A DNA stretch of 64,000 nucleotides. Source: Bacillota bacterium (GTDB lineage: Bacteria; Bacillota_A; Clostridia; Christensenellales; Aristaeellaceae). The position numbers and the translations under genes are program-made. The notes beneath the pieces are model-generated. The model was not told the DNA's origin and searched no databases. It saw only the letters and a program-made list of their open reading frames with translations. Numbering within the stretch: the stretch's first letter is position 1; the number at the start of each line of letters is the position of its first letter. The stretch covers positions 1 to 64,000 of the forward strand of contig JAEZSP010000002.1 in the NCBI GenBank assembly GCA_023421735.1. The letters are read 5' to 3'. Shown here piece after piece: positions 42,164 to 50,745 of the stretch.

Positions 42164-42523
42164 ATGAAGATTGCAGTACCAAGCAATGGGAAGGACGTTT
42201 GCGCGCACTTTGGCCATTGCGAGAATTTCAACCTGTTTGAGGCGGAGAACGGACAAATCATTTCGGCCAGTTCAGTGCAGAATCCGGGACACAGGCCGGG
42301 CTATCTGCCGAATTTTCTCGCCGACATGGGCGTGACCGTCGTTGTGGCGGGCGGCATGGGCGGCGGCGCCGTGCAGATATTTGACGAGCGCGGCGTTGCG
42401 GTCGTGGCAGGCGCTTCGGGCGACGCGAGAACGGCAGTCGAAAAATACCTGAAGGGCGAACTCGTATCCACCGGCGAAGTCTGCCACGAGCACGCCATGG
42501 GAGATCACGGGAACTGCAAATAA
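42164..42523 (+). CDS. NifX-like protein with metal-binding tail
   Basis: 119 residues; ATG at 42164 after AAGGAGG. MKIAVPSNGKDVCAHFGHCENF is the usual start, GGMGGGAVQIF the central loop. The C-terminal CHEHAMGDHGNC is rich in His and Cys and could hold a metal or cluster. It is the last gene of the DUF134 operon, immediately followed by palindromic repeat copy 2. Confidence 0.87.
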   Translation: MKIAVPSNGKDVCAHFGHCENFNLFEAENGQIISASSVQNPGHRPGYLPNFLADMGVTVVVAGGMGGGAVQIFDERGVAVVAGASGDARTAVEKYLKGELVSTGEVCHEHAMGDHGNCK

Positions 42524-42531
42524 GTTAAGGC

Positions 42532-42686
42532 GATACCGTACAAATCCTACACGCGCGGACGGATGCATTTTCGCCATCTCATCCTCGCAAAATTCTTGAC
42601 GTAGCGCTGCTACGCCGGCGAATTCTGCAAGCGAAATCTGACAAAAATTCATCTCATCGGCACTTACATGCGTTGCGCGGTATATC
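42532..42686. repeat. Long imperfect palindrome, copy 2
   Basis: The element fills the 164-bp gap between two convergent stop codons almost exactly. The outer ends GATACCG and CGGTATATC pair, the middle of the arms aligns (GATGCATTTTCGCCATCTC against the complement of 42632-42655), and the inner arms share AATTC. The tip contains CTTGACGTAG-CGCTG-CTACG (42595-42614), shared with the other copies. The arms have diverged from copies 1 and 3, so the fold and the tip are conserved rather than the whole sequence. No U-run adjoins it. Confidence 0.75.
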
Positions 42687-42687
42687 C

Positions 42688-43434
42688 TTAATCCACAAAC
42701 AGCGTCGTCGGGGCTCTCTTTCCGCGCAGACTGACGCCTGCGATCAAAACGAGGAGCGCCCCCGCGACGAGGTAGGTCATCATGCCCGTAATGAGGTACA
42801 CGATGCACATCAGCGTACCGGAGGCGATCAGGCGTCCCGCTTTGGCGCGCCCGGCGGCACGCAGAACGGCCTTTAAGCGGCCGCTTTTTTTGACTGTGCG
42901 CGGCGGCGATTTTCGTTCTGGCGGATATTGGGCGATGAGGCCCGCAAGCTGCGCGCCGTCGATGAGGCGCACGCGCGGATTGTGCAGTGTGTGAGCGAGC
43001 AAATAGGCGCGGTCGTCCGCCTTCGAAAATGCAACGATGACCGTGCGCTCGCCGCCGCGACGGCGTTTCCATTCGCAGGTTACATCATCCACGGTGACAT
43101 GTCCGCCGGACGGGTGGCGCGCGATGAGTGAAAGGCTCGCGTCGTCCATCTGACCGGGGAACGCGCGTGCGAGCAGTTGCGAGACGTTATCGCGCGCGTC
43201 GTCCGGATTTTGAAACGCCCATTCTTCGAGCGTATCCGCCGCCTCCTTGCGTGCGCGGCGTTTTTTTGTGATTCCGTCGTTGGGAAAGCGGCGCGAGAGC
43301 TTTTTGAGAAGCGCCATCGCGAGAAACGCCGATGCGGCCGCGAGCGGAATCGACTGAAACGCCGACATGAAAAACAGATACAGCGCGCCTGCGAGCAGCG
43401 AAGTAAGCGCGATTTTGTCGATCCATTTGCCCAT
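42688..43434 (-). CDS. Membrane protein with a restriction-endonuclease-like cytosolic domain
   Basis: 248 residues. Two N-terminal membrane helices (about 8-24 and 27-44) and two close to the C-terminus (about 203-240) frame a soluble part. Within it VTCEWKRRRGG gives an E-x-K, and IVAFSKADDRAYLLAHTL followed by VRLIDGAQLAGLI resembles the end of Mrr-type PD-(D/E)xK domains. The assignment is by eye only and catalytic activity is uncertain. It is divergent from nadD. Confidence 0.55.
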   Translation of the reverse strand: MGKWIDKIALTSLLAGALYLFFMSAFQSIPLAAASAFLAMALLKKLSRRFPNDGITKKRRARKEAADTLEEWAFQNPDDARDNVSQLLARAFPGQMDDASLSLIARHPSGGHVTVDDVTCEWKRRRGGERTVIVAFSKADDRAYLLAHTLHNPRVRLIDGAQLAGLIAQYPPERKSPPRTVKKSGRLKAVLRAAGRAKAGRLIASGTLMCIVYLITGMMTYLVAGALLVLIAGVSLRGKRAPTTLFVD

Positions 43435-43502
43435 TTCATCACCTTCCTATCCCTATTCTTGCCTGAATTGGCGCGCGTATTCGACCCATACCGTATTTTT
43501 CC

Positions 43503-43531
43503 TTTTCAGCAAGGGGTGTTTGGTGTATAAT
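43503..43531 (+). promoter_or_regulatory. Promoter of nadD-yqeK
   Basis: TTTTCA (43503-43508), 17 bp, TATAAT (43526-43531). Confidence 0.6.
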
Positions 43532-43559
43532 AAACGCATGACATGGGGGAGGTTGGCCG

Positions 43560-44693
43560 ATGCGAATCGGGATACTGGGCGGAACGTTTGATCCGCCGCA
43601 CAACGCGCACATCGCGCTCGCAGATGCCGCGCACACGGCGCTTTCGCTCGATCGTCTGCTCGTCGTTCCGTCCGGCGATCCGCCCTACAAAAAATGCGGG
43701 GCGGCTGCGTTCGACAGGCTCGCGATGGTATGTGCGGCGTTTCGCGGCGTGGACGGCGCGGCCGTTTCGGAAATTGAGATTTCCCGGACGGGCGCGAGCT
43801 ATGCCGTCGACACGGTTCGCGCATTGCGTGCGGCGTTTCCCGGCGCGGAATTTGTGTATCTCCTCGGCGCGGACGCAATGGGGCGGTTGCCCGACTGGGT
43901 GGGCTTTGACGAATTGCGGAACCTGTGCGGGTTTGCCTATGCTGCGCGCGGCGGTGAAACCGTCGACGTGCCGGTGCCCGCCGTGCGGATCGACGCTGCG
44001 CTTCCCGAACTTTCGTCCTCAGAGGTTCGCGCATTGATTGCAAATGGGCAGGACGTGCTGGGAAGCGTGCCCGCAGCCGTCGCCGACTATATTTCCGCGC
44101 GGGGACTGTACATTGCCGATCGTCCGGAGGACGAGCTGATTGCGGATCTACAGACGCGCCTGAGTCCGCGGCGGTTTCAGCATTCGCTTGGCGTGCGGGA
44201 TGAGGCGACGGCGCTTGCCGCGAACAACGGAATTGCGCCCGGAAAAGCGCGGATTGCGGGGCTTTTGCACGATTGTGCGAAGTACCTGACCGACGCGGAA
44301 TCGATGGCATTTGCGGATGAGGCAGGAGCGGACGCGGACGAAAGGGCGAACCCGCGCGTATTGCATGCGCCCATCGGCGCGTTGTTTGCCAAGACGCGTT
44401 ACGGCGTGCGCGACAGGGAAGTGCTGCGGGCGATTCGGCGGCATACGGTCGGCGGGCCGGAAATGACGTTACTCGACATGATTGTGTATGTTGCGGATTA
44501 TATCGAGCCAAACCGCAAAGCCCTGGCGGGACTTGATGAAGTGCGCGCGCTTGCACACAGGGACATCAGGCGCGCGACCATCGAATGCGCGCGCATGACA
44601 TGCGAATACACGCAGGGACGCGGCAGGTGTACGCATCCCGCGACCGCGGAGATGATTTCAGAATTGGAAAATGGAGGAAATGCCAATGGATAA
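43560..44693 (+). CDS. nadD: Bifunctional protein: nicotinate-nucleotide adenylyltransferase (NadD) fused to YqeK HD hydrolase
   Basis: 377 residues; ATG at 43560 after GGGGGAGG. Residues 1 to about 188 are NadD: GILGGTFDPPHNAHI with the nucleotidyl-transfer HxxH-type motif, VVPSGDPPYK, and ELSSSEVRALI near 160, which corresponds to the ISSTxIR motif. Residues about 195-377 are a YqeK-type HD domain: QHSLGVRDEA, then LLHDCAKYL with the HD pair, HAPIGALFA, and AIRRHTVG. YqeK-type proteins hydrolyse Ap4A symmetrically. In most Firmicutes nadD and yqeK are separate adjacent genes; here there is one reading frame. rsfS follows, overlapping. Confidence 0.93.
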   Translation: MRIGILGGTFDPPHNAHIALADAAHTALSLDRLLVVPSGDPPYKKCGAAAFDRLAMVCAAFRGVDGAAVSEIEISRTGASYAVDTVRALRAAFPGAEFVYLLGADAMGRLPDWVGFDELRNLCGFAYAARGGETVDVPVPAVRIDAALPELSSSEVRALIANGQDVLGSVPAAVADYISARGLYIADRPEDELIADLQTRLSPRRFQHSLGVRDEATALAANNGIAPGKARIAGLLHDCAKYLTDAESMAFADEAGADADERANPRVLHAPIGALFAKTRYGVRDREVLRAIRRHTVGGPEMTLLDMIVYVADYIEPNRKALAGLDEVRALAHRDIRRATIECARMTCEYTQGRGRCTHPATAEMISELENGGNANG

Positions 44694-45051
44694 ACAGAAG
44701 GAACTGGCGCTTATGATCGGAACGACCCTTTATGAGAAGGGCGCAAAGGACATTCAGATTCTGCGCGTGGATCATCTGACCACGATTGCCGACTATTTTG
44801 TGATCGCGACAGGACGAAATGCCCAGGCTGTGCGCGCGCTCGCGGAAGACGTGCAGGATAAAATGACCGAAAAGGGAATTGAGCCGCGCCGTCGGGAGGG
44901 ATTGAATGAATCTCGCTGGGTCGTGCTCGACTTTGCATCCGTGATTTTGCACGTGTTCCATCCGGAGGAGCGCGAATATTATAACATCGAGCGCCTCTGG
45001 CTCGACGGTACGAATCTGGTCGAATTTAAACCCGAAAAGAGCATGGCATAG
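44686..45051 (+). CDS. rsfS: Ribosomal silencing factor RsfS
   Basis: 121 residues; ATG at 44686 with GGAGG about 8-9 nt before it, inside the end of nadD-yqeK. The typical core is DHLTTIADYFVIATG, RREGLNESRWVVLDF, VILHVFHPEEREYYNIERLW. It binds L14 and blocks subunit joining under starvation. Confidence 0.95.
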   Translation: MDKQKELALMIGTTLYEKGAKDIQILRVDHLTTIADYFVIATGRNAQAVRALAEDVQDKMTEKGIEPRRREGLNESRWVVLDFASVILHVFHPEEREYYNIERLWLDGTNLVEFKPEKSMA

Positions 45052-45121
45052 GCTGCGGTCTAAAAGCTGTGTGGGGCGGTAAACCCCTTGCGGAATATGC
45101 GGATTTTGCAAGGCGGGATCA

Positions 45122-45147
45122 GGAGAGCGACAACGCTCTCCTTTTTT
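45122..45147 (+). terminator. Terminator after rsfS
   Basis: GGAGAGCG (45122-45129), ACAA loop, CGCTCTCC (45134-45141), TTTTTT. Confidence 0.9.
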
Positions 45148-45195
45148 GACCTCTTTTTGCAAATTTTGAAGAAAGTATGAAATGAAGGTCGAAAA

Positions 45196-45230
45196 GTGGC
45201 ATAAAATGTCTGGATGTGGTATAATGTGGC
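45196..45230 (+). promoter_or_regulatory. MraZ operator and promoter of the dcw cluster
   Basis: GTGGC (45196), ATGTC (45206), GTGGT (45216) and GTGGC (45226) recur with exact 10-bp spacing, as in known MraZ boxes (TGGG repeats every 10 bp in E. coli). The -10 TATAAT (45220-45225, extended TGG) lies within the array; no good -35 is seen. MraZ bound here would occlude the promoter. Confidence 0.7.
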
Positions 45231-45255
45231 ACACGTATTGGGAGGAGGTGGGCCC

Positions 45256-45717
45256 ATGGAGATCGTTGAATTATCCGGCAACTACACGCATAACCTTGAT
45301 CCCAAGGGTCGCGCCACGATTCCCGCTGCGTTGCGCCCGGCCTTCTCAGAGGGGTTCACGGTTGGCCTCAACAACGACTTCAACGCCATCGCGCTCTATC
45401 CGCCCGCGAAGTGGAGTGAGATTGGTCAGCGGCTTGACCGCATTCCGGATTCGGATGCGAAGGGCATGGCCTACGTCCGGCTCATCAAGGCGTTCTCCTT
45501 TCCGGGACAGACGCTCGACGGGCAGGGACGCGTGCTCATTCCGCAGGCGCTGCGCCAGCAGGCGGGTGTGGACAAGGCGATCCGCTTTGTGGGCGTCGGA
45601 CGGTTCCTTGAGATTTGGGATGAGGAGCGGTTCATGCGGCAGTTTACGGCGGCACGCGAGAACGTGGAAAATCTCATGGAATATGTCAACGATCGCTACT
45701 TTGGCAACGGAACCTGA
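45256..45717 (+). CDS. mraZ: Transcriptional regulator MraZ
   Basis: 153 residues; ATG at 45256 after GGAGGAGG. Two AbrB-like halves each carry the DxKGR-type motif: NLDPKGRATIPAALR near 13 and LDGQGRVLIPQALR near 87. It represses the dcw operon by binding the repeats in its own promoter. The usual next gene rsmH (mraW) is missing; an FtsL-like gene overlaps instead. Confidence 0.95.
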   Translation: MEIVELSGNYTHNLDPKGRATIPAALRPAFSEGFTVGLNNDFNAIALYPPAKWSEIGQRLDRIPDSDAKGMAYVRLIKAFSFPGQTLDGQGRVLIPQALRQQAGVDKAIRFVGVGRFLEIWDEERFMRQFTAARENVENLMEYVNDRYFGNGT

Positions 45718-45731
45718 TGGGAGGCAGTGGC

Positions 45732-46061
45732 GTGAGGCGGAAAAACGGGCACACGGCAATTCGAATCGCGCTGGGAGCGCTGCTCTTCGTCGGGCTTTTT
45801 ATGCAAATTTGCATGTTGGCCGAAATCTCCGGAAAGAATAAGGAGATCGCCTCGGTGAACAAAGACATTCGCACGCTTTCCGCACAGAAGGACAATCTTG
45901 AACTGAAGATCGCCCAGTATGCGCAGCTTTCCCGCATTGAGGAGCGCGCGCTTGCGCTGGGTATGCAATGGCCCCAGGATGATCAACTGCGGGTCATTTC
46001 GCTTCCCTCGGAATACGCGGACCTGTCGGCGCATACGTCTGAAATGACCGGTTCTCGGTAG
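45732..46061 (+). CDS. ftsL: FtsL/DivIC-like cell division protein
   Basis: 109 residues from a GTG at 45732 (GGGAGG 7 nt upstream); an ATG at 45717 overlapping the mraZ stop is the alternative. One membrane helix (about 12-32), then a coiled coil (about 35-70: EIASVNKDIRTLSAQKDNLE) and a short tail. Identification rests on topology and position between mraZ and the PBP gene. It bridges FtsQ and the FtsW-FtsI synthase. Confidence 0.75.
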   Translation: MRRKNGHTAIRIALGALLFVGLFMQICMLAEISGKNKEIASVNKDIRTLSAQKDNLELKIAQYAQLSRIEERALALGMQWPQDDQLRVISLPSEYADLSAHTSEMTGSR

Positions 46062-46078
46062 ATTTCAGGCGAGGAGGG

Positions 46079-48202
46079 ATGCGCTTGGTTCTGACAGGAC
46101 CCTTGATCCGTCGCCGCCTCGCGTTGTCTATGGTCGTGTTTCTCTTGCTGTTTGTCGCGCTTTCCACGCGGCTCGCGTATTTGCAGGTTGTTTCGTCCGC
46201 AGATTTACAGCGCCGCGCGCAGGCGCAGTGGACAAGCGAAAGTGTGATTTCACCCGCGCGCGGTGAGATTACCGACCGAAGTGGCAATGTACTCGCGATC
46301 AGCGCGACCGCGTACACCGCATCCGTAAACCCACGTCAGGTGGCGGATGCCGGCACGCTGGGCGCGATTTTATCGCCAATTCTTGGAATTGACCAAGAAA
46401 CCATTGCCAAAAAGGCTTCTGATACGTCTAAATCATCAGTGATCATCAAGCGCCAGCTGACGCGCGAAACCGCGCAACAGCTGAAGGTGATGCTCGCGGA
46501 GCACAAAGCGGCGAAATCAAAGGCGCTAGACGGGTTGGTGCTCGAGGAGGACAGCCAGCGGTTTTACCCCTATGGCGCGTTCGCCAGTCAGTTGATCGGC
46601 ATCACGACCATCGACGGCATCGGGCAATCCGGCATCGAGCTATCCCTGAACGACTATCTGTCCGGAAAGAGCGGCAAGGTGCTGGGCGAGATCGACGGCA
46701 AGGGCCGCGCGCTCGGCTACGGGGAAACCGAGTATGTGGCGGCGGTGGACGGCTCCGATGTGGAGCTCACCATCGACGCGACGATACAGGGCTTTTGCGA
46801 AAAAGCGGCGCGCGAGGCGCTCGAGGTGAACCGTGCGGAGGGCATTCGCATCATCGTCATGAACCCGCAGACGGGCGAGATTCTGGGCATGGTCAACAAG
46901 CCCGATTTTGACCTCAACGATCCGCCGCGCGACGATGTCGACAGCCTGAACGAGCTGATGCGAAACCGCACCGTGACGGACGCCTACGAGCCGGGATCGA
47001 CCTTTAAGGTTGTGACGATTTCCTCGGCGCTGGACGCGGGACTGACGAATGTCAACGAGGGATTCTACTGCTCCGGCTCCCTCTACGTGGAGGGCGGCAA
47101 GATTCGCTGTTGGGGAAACCCACACGGGGCGGAGACGCTTACGCAGGCGCTTGGCAATTCCTGCAACCCGGTGTTTGCAGAACTTGGACTCCGGCTCGGA
47201 TCGGACACGTTTTATAAGTACCTTGACGCCTTTGGAATCGGGACCGTAACGGGCGTCGATATTTCAGGCGAAGCCAGCGGCATCGTGATTGCGCAGTCCG
47301 CAGTCAAGCGTGGCGACCTTGCGCGCATGGGATTTGGGCAGTCGATCGCGGTGACGCCGCTCCAGCTTCTGACTGCGGAATGCGCGGCGGTGAACGGCGG
47401 ATACCTTCTCAAGCCCTATGTGGTCAAAAAGATCACGAGCCCGGACGGAGAAGTCATCGAGGAAGGGGCGCGCACGGTCTTATCCCAGCCCATCTCGGAG
47501 AAAACAAGCGCCACGGTGCACAAACTCCTGACTTACGTGGTCGAGCAGGGCGGCGGAAAGAACGCCCGCATCGAGGGGTACTCGGTCGGGGGAAAAACAG
47601 GCACCGCGCAGGTCTATATCGACGGACAGGTTTCGCACGATGTGCACATCGGTTCGTTTATCGGATTTGCGCCGATGGAGAATCCGACCCTTGCGGTCAT
47701 GGTGGTTGTTGACCGCGCGGCCGTGGGTGTGGACTTCGGATCGGTAACTGCCGCGCCCTACGCAAAATCCATTCTCGAACAGGCGCTCGTCTATCTCGGC
47801 TATCCCAAAGACGAGGGCGAGGAGACGGTGCCGGAGGTTGAAGTGCCCGATGTGACGGGCATGGAAGTCTCCGAAGCTATCAAGACCGTAAAAGGTGCGG
47901 GGCTTGATTACGTGCTGGATGGTTCCGGCGCCTATGTCAAAGGTCAGCTGCCCGCAGCGGGCGCCGGAATGGCTGAGGGTTCCTTGGTCATGCTATATGT
48001 CGATGGGGCGACGCCGAATGCGGAGTATGTGAACGTCCCGGATGTGACGGGGCTTTCCGTGGTAGAGGCAAATCGGCTCATTCGATCTTACGGACTCGAA
48101 ATGACGATTTCCGGAAGTGGGATTGCCATCTCGCAGACGCCGACCGCGGGAGAAGCGGTCATGCCGACGACGAACATAGAGGTGCTCTTTGCGCCGCCGT
48201 GA
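46079..48202 (+). CDS. Class B penicillin-binding protein with two PASTA domains (FtsI/SpoVD type)
   Basis: 707 residues. N-terminal anchor (about 14-36), dimerisation region, then the transpeptidase with the SxxK Ser in EPGSTFKV near 306, SxN in GNSCN near 359 and KTG in GGKTGTAQ near 504. Two PASTA domains follow (about 590-650 VPDVTGMEVSEAIKTV and 655-705 VPDVTGLSVVEANRLI). It cross-links septal peptidoglycan. It cannot be told whether it is vegetative PBP2B-like or sporulation SpoVD-like; dcw position favours division. Confidence 0.93.
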   Translation: MRLVLTGPLIRRRLALSMVVFLLLFVALSTRLAYLQVVSSADLQRRAQAQWTSESVISPARGEITDRSGNVLAISATAYTASVNPRQVADAGTLGAILSPILGIDQETIAKKASDTSKSSVIIKRQLTRETAQQLKVMLAEHKAAKSKALDGLVLEEDSQRFYPYGAFASQLIGITTIDGIGQSGIELSLNDYLSGKSGKVLGEIDGKGRALGYGETEYVAAVDGSDVELTIDATIQGFCEKAAREALEVNRAEGIRIIVMNPQTGEILGMVNKPDFDLNDPPRDDVDSLNELMRNRTVTDAYEPGSTFKVVTISSALDAGLTNVNEGFYCSGSLYVEGGKIRCWGNPHGAETLTQALGNSCNPVFAELGLRLGSDTFYKYLDAFGIGTVTGVDISGEASGIVIAQSAVKRGDLARMGFGQSIAVTPLQLLTAECAAVNGGYLLKPYVVKKITSPDGEVIEEGARTVLSQPISEKTSATVHKLLTYVVEQGGGKNARIEGYSVGGKTGTAQVYIDGQVSHDVHIGSFIGFAPMENPTLAVMVVVDRAAVGVDFGSVTAAPYAKSILEQALVYLGYPKDEGEETVPEVEVPDVTGMEVSEAIKTVKGAGLDYVLDGSGAYVKGQLPAAGAGMAEGSLVMLYVDGATPNAEYVNVPDVTGLSVVEANRLIRSYGLEMTISGSGIAISQTPTAGEAVMPTTNIEVLFAPP

Positions 48203-48281
48203 CGCAGCCCGGACGGAAGGCCTGTTTCCAGGGGAAATGGGCCGCGCCGTTCGAATGAATACTTACAGGGGGATTTGTCCA

Positions 48282-49733
48282 ATGAAGCTCAACGCGCTTG
48301 CCAAAGATTTGCCGGGCCTTCAGGGGTTGACGGGCGATGGAAATAGGGAGATCACGGATCTTTGCATCGATTCGCGCAAGGCTGAGCCGGGCGCGCTGTT
48401 CTTCTGCACGCCGGGTCTCAAAATGGACGCACATGACTTTGCGCCGCAGGCGATTAAGAATGGGGCGGTTGCGCTGGTTGTCGAGCGGACGCTCGACATC
48501 GACTGCCCACAGGTGCTGGTCGAAAGCGTGCGGGAAGCGACGGCGGTCATCGCCGGGCGCTTTTACGGGCATCCGTCCGAGAAGCTCACCATGATCGGTA
48601 TTACGGGGACCAAGGGCAAGACGACGTCGAGTTATCTCATCAAATCCATCCTTGAGCAGGCGGGGTTTAAGACCGGGCTGATCGGAACCGTGGGGAGCAT
48701 GATCGGCAGCGAGATCATTCCCACGCACCTGACGACGCCGGATCCCCTGGAGGTACAGAAGCTCCTTGCGCGCATGGTGGCAGAGGATGTGACGCATGTG
48801 GTGATGGAGGTCTCGGCGCACGCGCTGGCAATGGACAGGCTCGTGGGCATTCGCTATCAGGTGGGTGCGTTTACGAATTTCAGCCAGGATCACATCGATC
48901 TTTTTGGCGACATGGACGCGTACTTCAAGGCGAAGATGCTGTTTTTCCGTTCGGAGATGACGGAAAAGATCGTCTACAATGTCGACGATGACCGGGTTGG
49001 CGATGCGCTGCAGGCGCTCGGGCGGCCCGCGATCAAGATCGGCATCCGGGAACCCGCGGACGTATATGCCAACGACATTGAAATCGGCGAACGCGGCTGC
49101 TCGTTCATGCTAACCCGGCACAAGCATTTTCGAATCCAGATTGCGCTCAAGCTTGCGGGCATTTTCAACGTCTACAACGCGCTTCTGGCAGCGGGAGTCG
49201 CCAGCGCGTTGGGCATTGAGCCGGACGCCATCCGCCGCGGACTCGAGGCGGTGCGCAACGTGCCGGGGCGCATCGAGCTGCTCGACACGGAGACGCCCTA
49301 TCGCGTGATCCTCGATTACGCGCATTCGCCGGACGCGCTGGAGAACATTCTTTCCGCGCTGCGCGCGACGACGAAGGGGCGGATGATCGCTCTTTTTGGC
49401 TGCGGGGGCGACCGGGACAAGGGAAAAAGGCCCATCATGGGCGAAATCGCGGGCGAGCTTGCGGACTACTGTATCCTGACCAGCGACAATCCGCGCAACG
49501 AGGAGCCGATGGAGATTCTGGCGGAGATTGAAGAAGGAATTCGGCCGACGGGGTGCGAATATATCGTAATTGAGAACCGCCGCGCGGCGATCCGGCACGC
49601 GCTTGATATTGCGCAACCGGGCGACGTCGTCGTTCTGGCGGGAAAGGGACACGAGACGTATCAGGAGATCAAGGGGGTCAAACATCCCTTTGATGAAAAA
49701 ATCGTGGTGGCGGAGTTGCTCGCGTCCCGGTAA
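48282..49733 (+). CDS. murE: UDP-MurNAc-tripeptide synthetase MurE, meso-DAP type
   Basis: 483 residues; ATG at 48282 after GGGGGAT (the upstream in-frame ATGs lack an SD). ATP loop GITGTKGKTTSS near 109, substrate segment THLTTPDP near 150, DYAHSPDALE near 346. The specificity motif is DNPRNEEP near 404; DNPR marks addition of meso-diaminopimelate rather than Lys. Confidence 0.95.
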   Translation: MKLNALAKDLPGLQGLTGDGNREITDLCIDSRKAEPGALFFCTPGLKMDAHDFAPQAIKNGAVALVVERTLDIDCPQVLVESVREATAVIAGRFYGHPSEKLTMIGITGTKGKTTSSYLIKSILEQAGFKTGLIGTVGSMIGSEIIPTHLTTPDPLEVQKLLARMVAEDVTHVVMEVSAHALAMDRLVGIRYQVGAFTNFSQDHIDLFGDMDAYFKAKMLFFRSEMTEKIVYNVDDDRVGDALQALGRPAIKIGIREPADVYANDIEIGERGCSFMLTRHKHFRIQIALKLAGIFNVYNALLAAGVASALGIEPDAIRRGLEAVRNVPGRIELLDTETPYRVILDYAHSPDALENILSALRATTKGRMIALFGCGGDRDKGKRPIMGEIAGELADYCILTSDNPRNEEPMEILAEIEEGIRPTGCEYIVIENRRAAIRHALDIAQPGDVVVLAGKGHETYQEIKGVKHPFDEKIVVAELLASR

Positions 49734-49751
49734 AATGGGAGGAAACAGAAG

Positions 49752-50741
49752 ATGCAAAGGCTGATTTGGACGATACTGGCGGCATTTGTGATGGCAATCG
49801 TATTCGGGCCCATCGTGATCCCCTGGCTGAAACGGATGAAATTCGGCCAGACGATTTACGATCTTGGGCCCGCGTCGCACAAAAAGAAACAGGGAATCCC
49901 CACAATGGGCGGCGTGATCTTCGCGGTGCCCGCAATTGCGGCTTCCGTCGCGCTCTCATATGGGAACGCGCGGTTTGATTTTTTGCTGATCCTGCTCGCC
50001 TGTGCGGTGGGCTTTGGGCTGATCGGCTTTATCGACGATCTCATCAAGGTGAAAAAGAAGCGGTCGCTTGGCCTCACACCGAAGCAGAAACTTGCGCCGC
50101 AGATCCTCATCTCGATTGCGATTTCGTACTGGGCGTTTACCAATCCGGCGATCGGTTCCGCGCTGATCGTGCCGTTTACCTCGATTGAACTGCAACTGGG
50201 CTGGTGGTACATACCGGTCATGACGTTTGTCCTCGTGGCGACTGTCAATTCCGCGAATCTGATGGACGGTGTGGACGGTTTGCTCGGCGGGTGTGCGATG
50301 ATCGATTTTGCGACCATGGCGCTCATCTGCGTCTCGCTTGCAAGCGCGGACGGATCGATGAACCTTTTGAACACCGCCATATTTTCCGGCGCGATGGCAG
50401 GTTCGCTTCTGGGTTATCTGAGGTTTAACTCGTACCCGGCGGGCGTAATCATGGGGGATATCGGCTCGTTCTTCGTCGGCGGCGCGCTGGTGGGCATTGC
50501 GCTTGTGACGCGGTACGCGCTTCTTTTGCCGATCGTGGCGCTTCCGCTGCTGGTCACCACCCTTTCCGACCTCATCCAGTTCAGTTATTTTAAGATTTCG
50601 CACGGCAAGCGCGTGTTCCGCATGGCGCCTCTGCATCATCACTTCGAGCTGGGCGGCATGCCGGAGACGCGCATCGTGACGCTCTATTATACCGTCACCG
50701 CGCTTCTGTGTCTGCTGGCGCTGCTGGGATTTGTGGGTTAA
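49752..50741 (+). CDS. mraY: Phospho-MurNAc-pentapeptide translocase MraY
   Basis: 329 residues, ten membrane helices. The active-site blocks are GFIDDLIKVKKKRSLGL near 91 (DD), NSANLMDGVDGL near 167, MGDIGSFFVGG near 233 and PLHHHFELGG near 295. Forms lipid I from UDP-MurNAc-pentapeptide. murF, normally just before it, is missing. Confidence 0.96.
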   Translation: MQRLIWTILAAFVMAIVFGPIVIPWLKRMKFGQTIYDLGPASHKKKQGIPTMGGVIFAVPAIAASVALSYGNARFDFLLILLACAVGFGLIGFIDDLIKVKKKRSLGLTPKQKLAPQILISIAISYWAFTNPAIGSALIVPFTSIELQLGWWYIPVMTFVLVATVNSANLMDGVDGLLGGCAMIDFATMALICVSLASADGSMNLLNTAIFSGAMAGSLLGYLRFNSYPAGVIMGDIGSFFVGGALVGIALVTRYALLLPIVALPLLVTTLSDLIQFSYFKISHGKRVFRMAPLHHHFELGGMPETRIVTLYYTVTALLCLLALLGFVG

Positions 50742-50745
50742 CGAC

